Origin: Pseudomonas phenolilytica
GTDB lineage: Bacteria; Pseudomonadota; Gammaproteobacteria; Pseudomonadales; Pseudomonadaceae
Assembly (NCBI RefSeq): GCF_021432765.1
Contig: NZ_CP058908.1
Span: 1,442,001 to 1,506,000, forward strand
Reading direction: 5' to 3'
Length of the DNA: 64,000 nt
Positions 62,509-64,000 of this stretch are shown here, piece after piece. Under the pieces are notes generated by a model. That model saw nothing but the letters and a program-made list of their open reading frames with translations, did not search any database and was not told where the DNA came from. Position 1 is the stretch's first letter. Every line of letters begins with the position of its first letter. Both the position numbers and the translations under genes were made by a program.

Positions 62509-64000
62509 TCAGGCCTGGGCGGCGGGGCGGTATTGCAGCGCTTCGGCGAGGTGCTGACGGGAGATTTCCACCGTCGCGTCCAGGTCGGCCAGCGTGCGCG
62601 CTACCTTGAGCAGGCGGTGCGCGGCGCGCAGCGACAGGCCGAGGCGTTCGCAGGCGTGCTCCAGCCATTGCTGGTCGACGCCGTCCAGCCGACAGTGCTG
62701 GCGCAGGCCGGCGAGGTCGAGAAAGGCATTGGCGCAGCCCTGACGACGCAGCTGCAGCTGGCGTGCGGCCGCCACCTGAGCGGCCACTTCCGCGCTGCTC
62801 TGGCCATGCTGCGCGGGTGCATTCAGCGAGGTGGTTTCGCGCGCGACCGTCAGGTGCAGGTCGATGCGATCGAGCAGCGGGCCGGACAGTTTGCCGCGGT
62901 AGCGCTGGATCTGCTCCGGGGTGCAGCGGCAGCGTCCGCCGGGATCGCCGAGATAGCCGCAAGGGCAGGGGTTCATCGCCGCCACCAGCTGGAAGCGCGC
63001 TGGGAAGCGCACCTTGTCGCGTGCACGGGCAATGACGATCTGCCCCGATTCCAGCGGCTCGCGCAGCACCTCCAGCACCTTGCGATCGAACTCCGGCAGC
63101 TCGTCGAGAAACAGCACGCCCTGGTGCGCCAGGGTGATCTCGCCAGGCTGCGGCCGGCTGCCCCCGCCGACCAGCGCCGGACCGGACGCGCTGTGGTGCG
63201 GCTGGCGAAACGGCCGCTGCGGCCAGTGCGCCAGAGGGCCGTGGCTGGCTACCGACTGGATCGCCGCGACTTCCAGCGCTTCCTGCTCGTCCAGCGGCGG
63301 CAGCAGGCCGGGCAGACGGCTGGCCAGCAGTGTCTTGCCAGTGCCGGGCGGGCCGGAGAACAACAGGTTGTGTGCACCCGCCGCGGCGACCAGCAGGCCG
63401 CGCTTGGCGGCGAGCTGGCCTTGCACGTCGGCCAGGTCCGGGTAGGGCAGCACCTGGCGCAGCAGGCCTTGGGCGACATAGGGCGTCAGCGGCGTGGTGC
63501 CGCTGAAATGCGCCGCGACTTCCAGCAGGTGGTCGGCGGCATACACGGTCAGGCCGGACGCCAGGCTGGCTTCCTCGGCATTGGCCCGCGGCACCAGCAG
63601 CGCGCGGCCGGCGGCGCGAGCGGCAAGCGCGGCGGGCAACACGCCCTGCACCGGACGCAGCGCCCCGGAAAGCGCCAGCTCGCCCAGGCATTCGAGCCCG
63701 TCCAGGCGCTCGGCCGGCAGTTGACCGCTGGCCGCGAGAATGCCCAAGGCAATGGCCAGGTCGAAACGACCGCCGTCTTTGGGCAGGTCGGCGGGTGCGA
63801 GGTTGAGGGTGATGCGTCGGGCAGGGAAGTCGAAACCGGAGGTGAGGATGGCGCTGCGCACGCGATCCTTGCTTTCCTTCACTGCGGTTTCCGGCAGCCC
63901 GACCAGCGCCAGCGAGGGCAGGCCGTTGGCCAGATGCGCCTCGACGGTCACCGGCGGCGCTTCGACGCCGCTCTGTGCGCGGCTGTGGACGATGGCCAGG
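62509..64000 (-). CDS. comM: YifB/ComM-family Mg-chelatase-like ATPase, N-terminus cut by window edge
   Basis: The frame is open from the right edge to a stop at 62509, about 496 residues; comparison with E. coli YifB (MSLSIVHTRA, here LAIVHSRA) suggests that only two or so residues are missing. ComM is a hexameric helicase that drives branch migration during natural transformation. The N-terminal Lon-like domain (GLPSLALVGLPETAVKESKDRVRSAI) precedes an AAA+ core with Walker A FSGPPGTGKTLLA, the LDELPEFDRKVLEVLREPLESG segment and a Cys-rich zinc-like motif (CPCGYLGDPGGRCRC). The C-terminal Mg-chelatase domain ends with SLRAAHRLLKVARTLADL. Natural competence is well known in P. stutzeri. Confidence 0.95.
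   Translation of the reverse strand, partial: LAIVHSRAQSGVEAPPVTVEAHLANGLPSLALVGLPETAVKESKDRVRSAILTSGFDFPARRITLNLAPADLPKDGGRFDLAIALGILAASGQLPAERLDGLECLGELALSGALRPVQGVLPAALAARAAGRALLVPRANAEEASLASGLTVYAADHLLEVAAHFSGTTPLTPYVAQGLLRQVLPYPDLADVQGQLAAKRGLLVAAAGAHNLLFSGPPGTGKTLLASRLPGLLPPLDEQEALEVAAIQSVASHGPLAHWPQRPFRQPHHSASGPALVGGGSRPQPGEITLAHQGVLFLDELPEFDRKVLEVLREPLESGQIVIARARDKVRFPARFQLVAAMNPCPCGYLGDPGGRCRCTPEQIQRYRGKLSGPLLDRIDLHLTVARETTSLNAPAQHGQSSAEVAAQVAAARQLQLRRQGCANAFLDLAGLRQHCRLDGVDQQWLEHACERLGLSLRAAHRLLKVARTLADLDATVEISRQHLAEALQYRPAAQA

Overview
The window is GC-rich, gene-dense chromosome of a gammaproteobacterium in the Pseudomonas stutzeri (Stutzerimonas) group. The evidence is protein family content and gene order: Crc beside rph and pyrE, the long AlgC in a coaBC-dut-algC-argB run, PtsP behind RppH, a dadR/dadA cluster with a PauR-type regulator and cytochrome c5, and a serA gene divergent from a D-2-hydroxyglutarate dehydrogenase gene, the pair studied in P. 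stutzeri A1501. It is essentially core genome. I see no insertion sequence, prophage, CRISPR array, tRNA or rRNA.

Layout. 1-2.4 kb: an edge-truncated YccS-type membrane protein and the rRNA helicase DbpA. 2.6-9.1 kb: a secreted retropepsin-like protein, a 0.6-kb AT-rich gap, a two-gene sodium/solute (acetate-type) symporter operon, a small membrane protein, then, on the opposite strand, a DEDDh exonuclease and a cNMP/CBS/DUF294 regulator. 9.3-13 kb: serA, d2hgdh and an FAH hydrolase around a 26-bp perfect palindrome. 13-22.6 kb: tandem SdiA-regulated-domain proteins, yegP, rpiA, ilvA, a DUF2269 protein, a HAD phosphatase, rppH-ptsP and an NRDE protein. 22.7-30.7 kb: waaA, a TolC-type outer-membrane channel, a TPP riboswitch with thiC, gmk, yicC, rph and a DUF4870 protein. 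30.7-40.5 kb: crc, pyrE, a DUF4124 protein, a DUF3360 transporter-like protein, argB, algC, dut, coaBC and radC. 40.5-46.3 kb is the most lineage-specific part: an unrecognised polytopic membrane protein, a chemoreceptor with its sensor at the C-terminus, a periplasmic hypothetical and a phospholipase-D-family lipoprotein. 46.3-52.6 kb: amine and D-amino-acid catabolism (pauB4-like oxidase, dadR, dadA, a YkvI-like permease, a RidA protein, pauR) and cytochrome c5. 52.6-64 kb: xpt, a GAPDH, an Fe-type alcohol dehydrogenase, a hemolysin III protein, rep, a GGDEF-EAL protein, a BCCT choline transporter and an edge-truncated comM.

How the genes fit together. Several clusters serve carbon and nitrogen economy. 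The acetate-type symporter leader carries A-rich repeats of the Hfq/Crc kind, and crc itself lies in the window. SerA and D2HGDH are coupled through D-2-hydroxyglutarate. DadR, DadA, the RidA protein, PauR and the PauB4-like oxidase handle alanine and polyamine breakdown, but the alanine racemase gene found there in P. aeruginosa is absent and a YkvI-type permease gene sits in the cluster.

I found no convincing undescribed multi-gene system. The best leads are the inverted-architecture chemoreceptor and its neighbours, the palindrome between serA and d2hgdh, the structured leaders of dadA and thiC, and the DUF294/exonuclease pair facing the symporter operon. All comparisons with other genomes are from memory; no database was searched.
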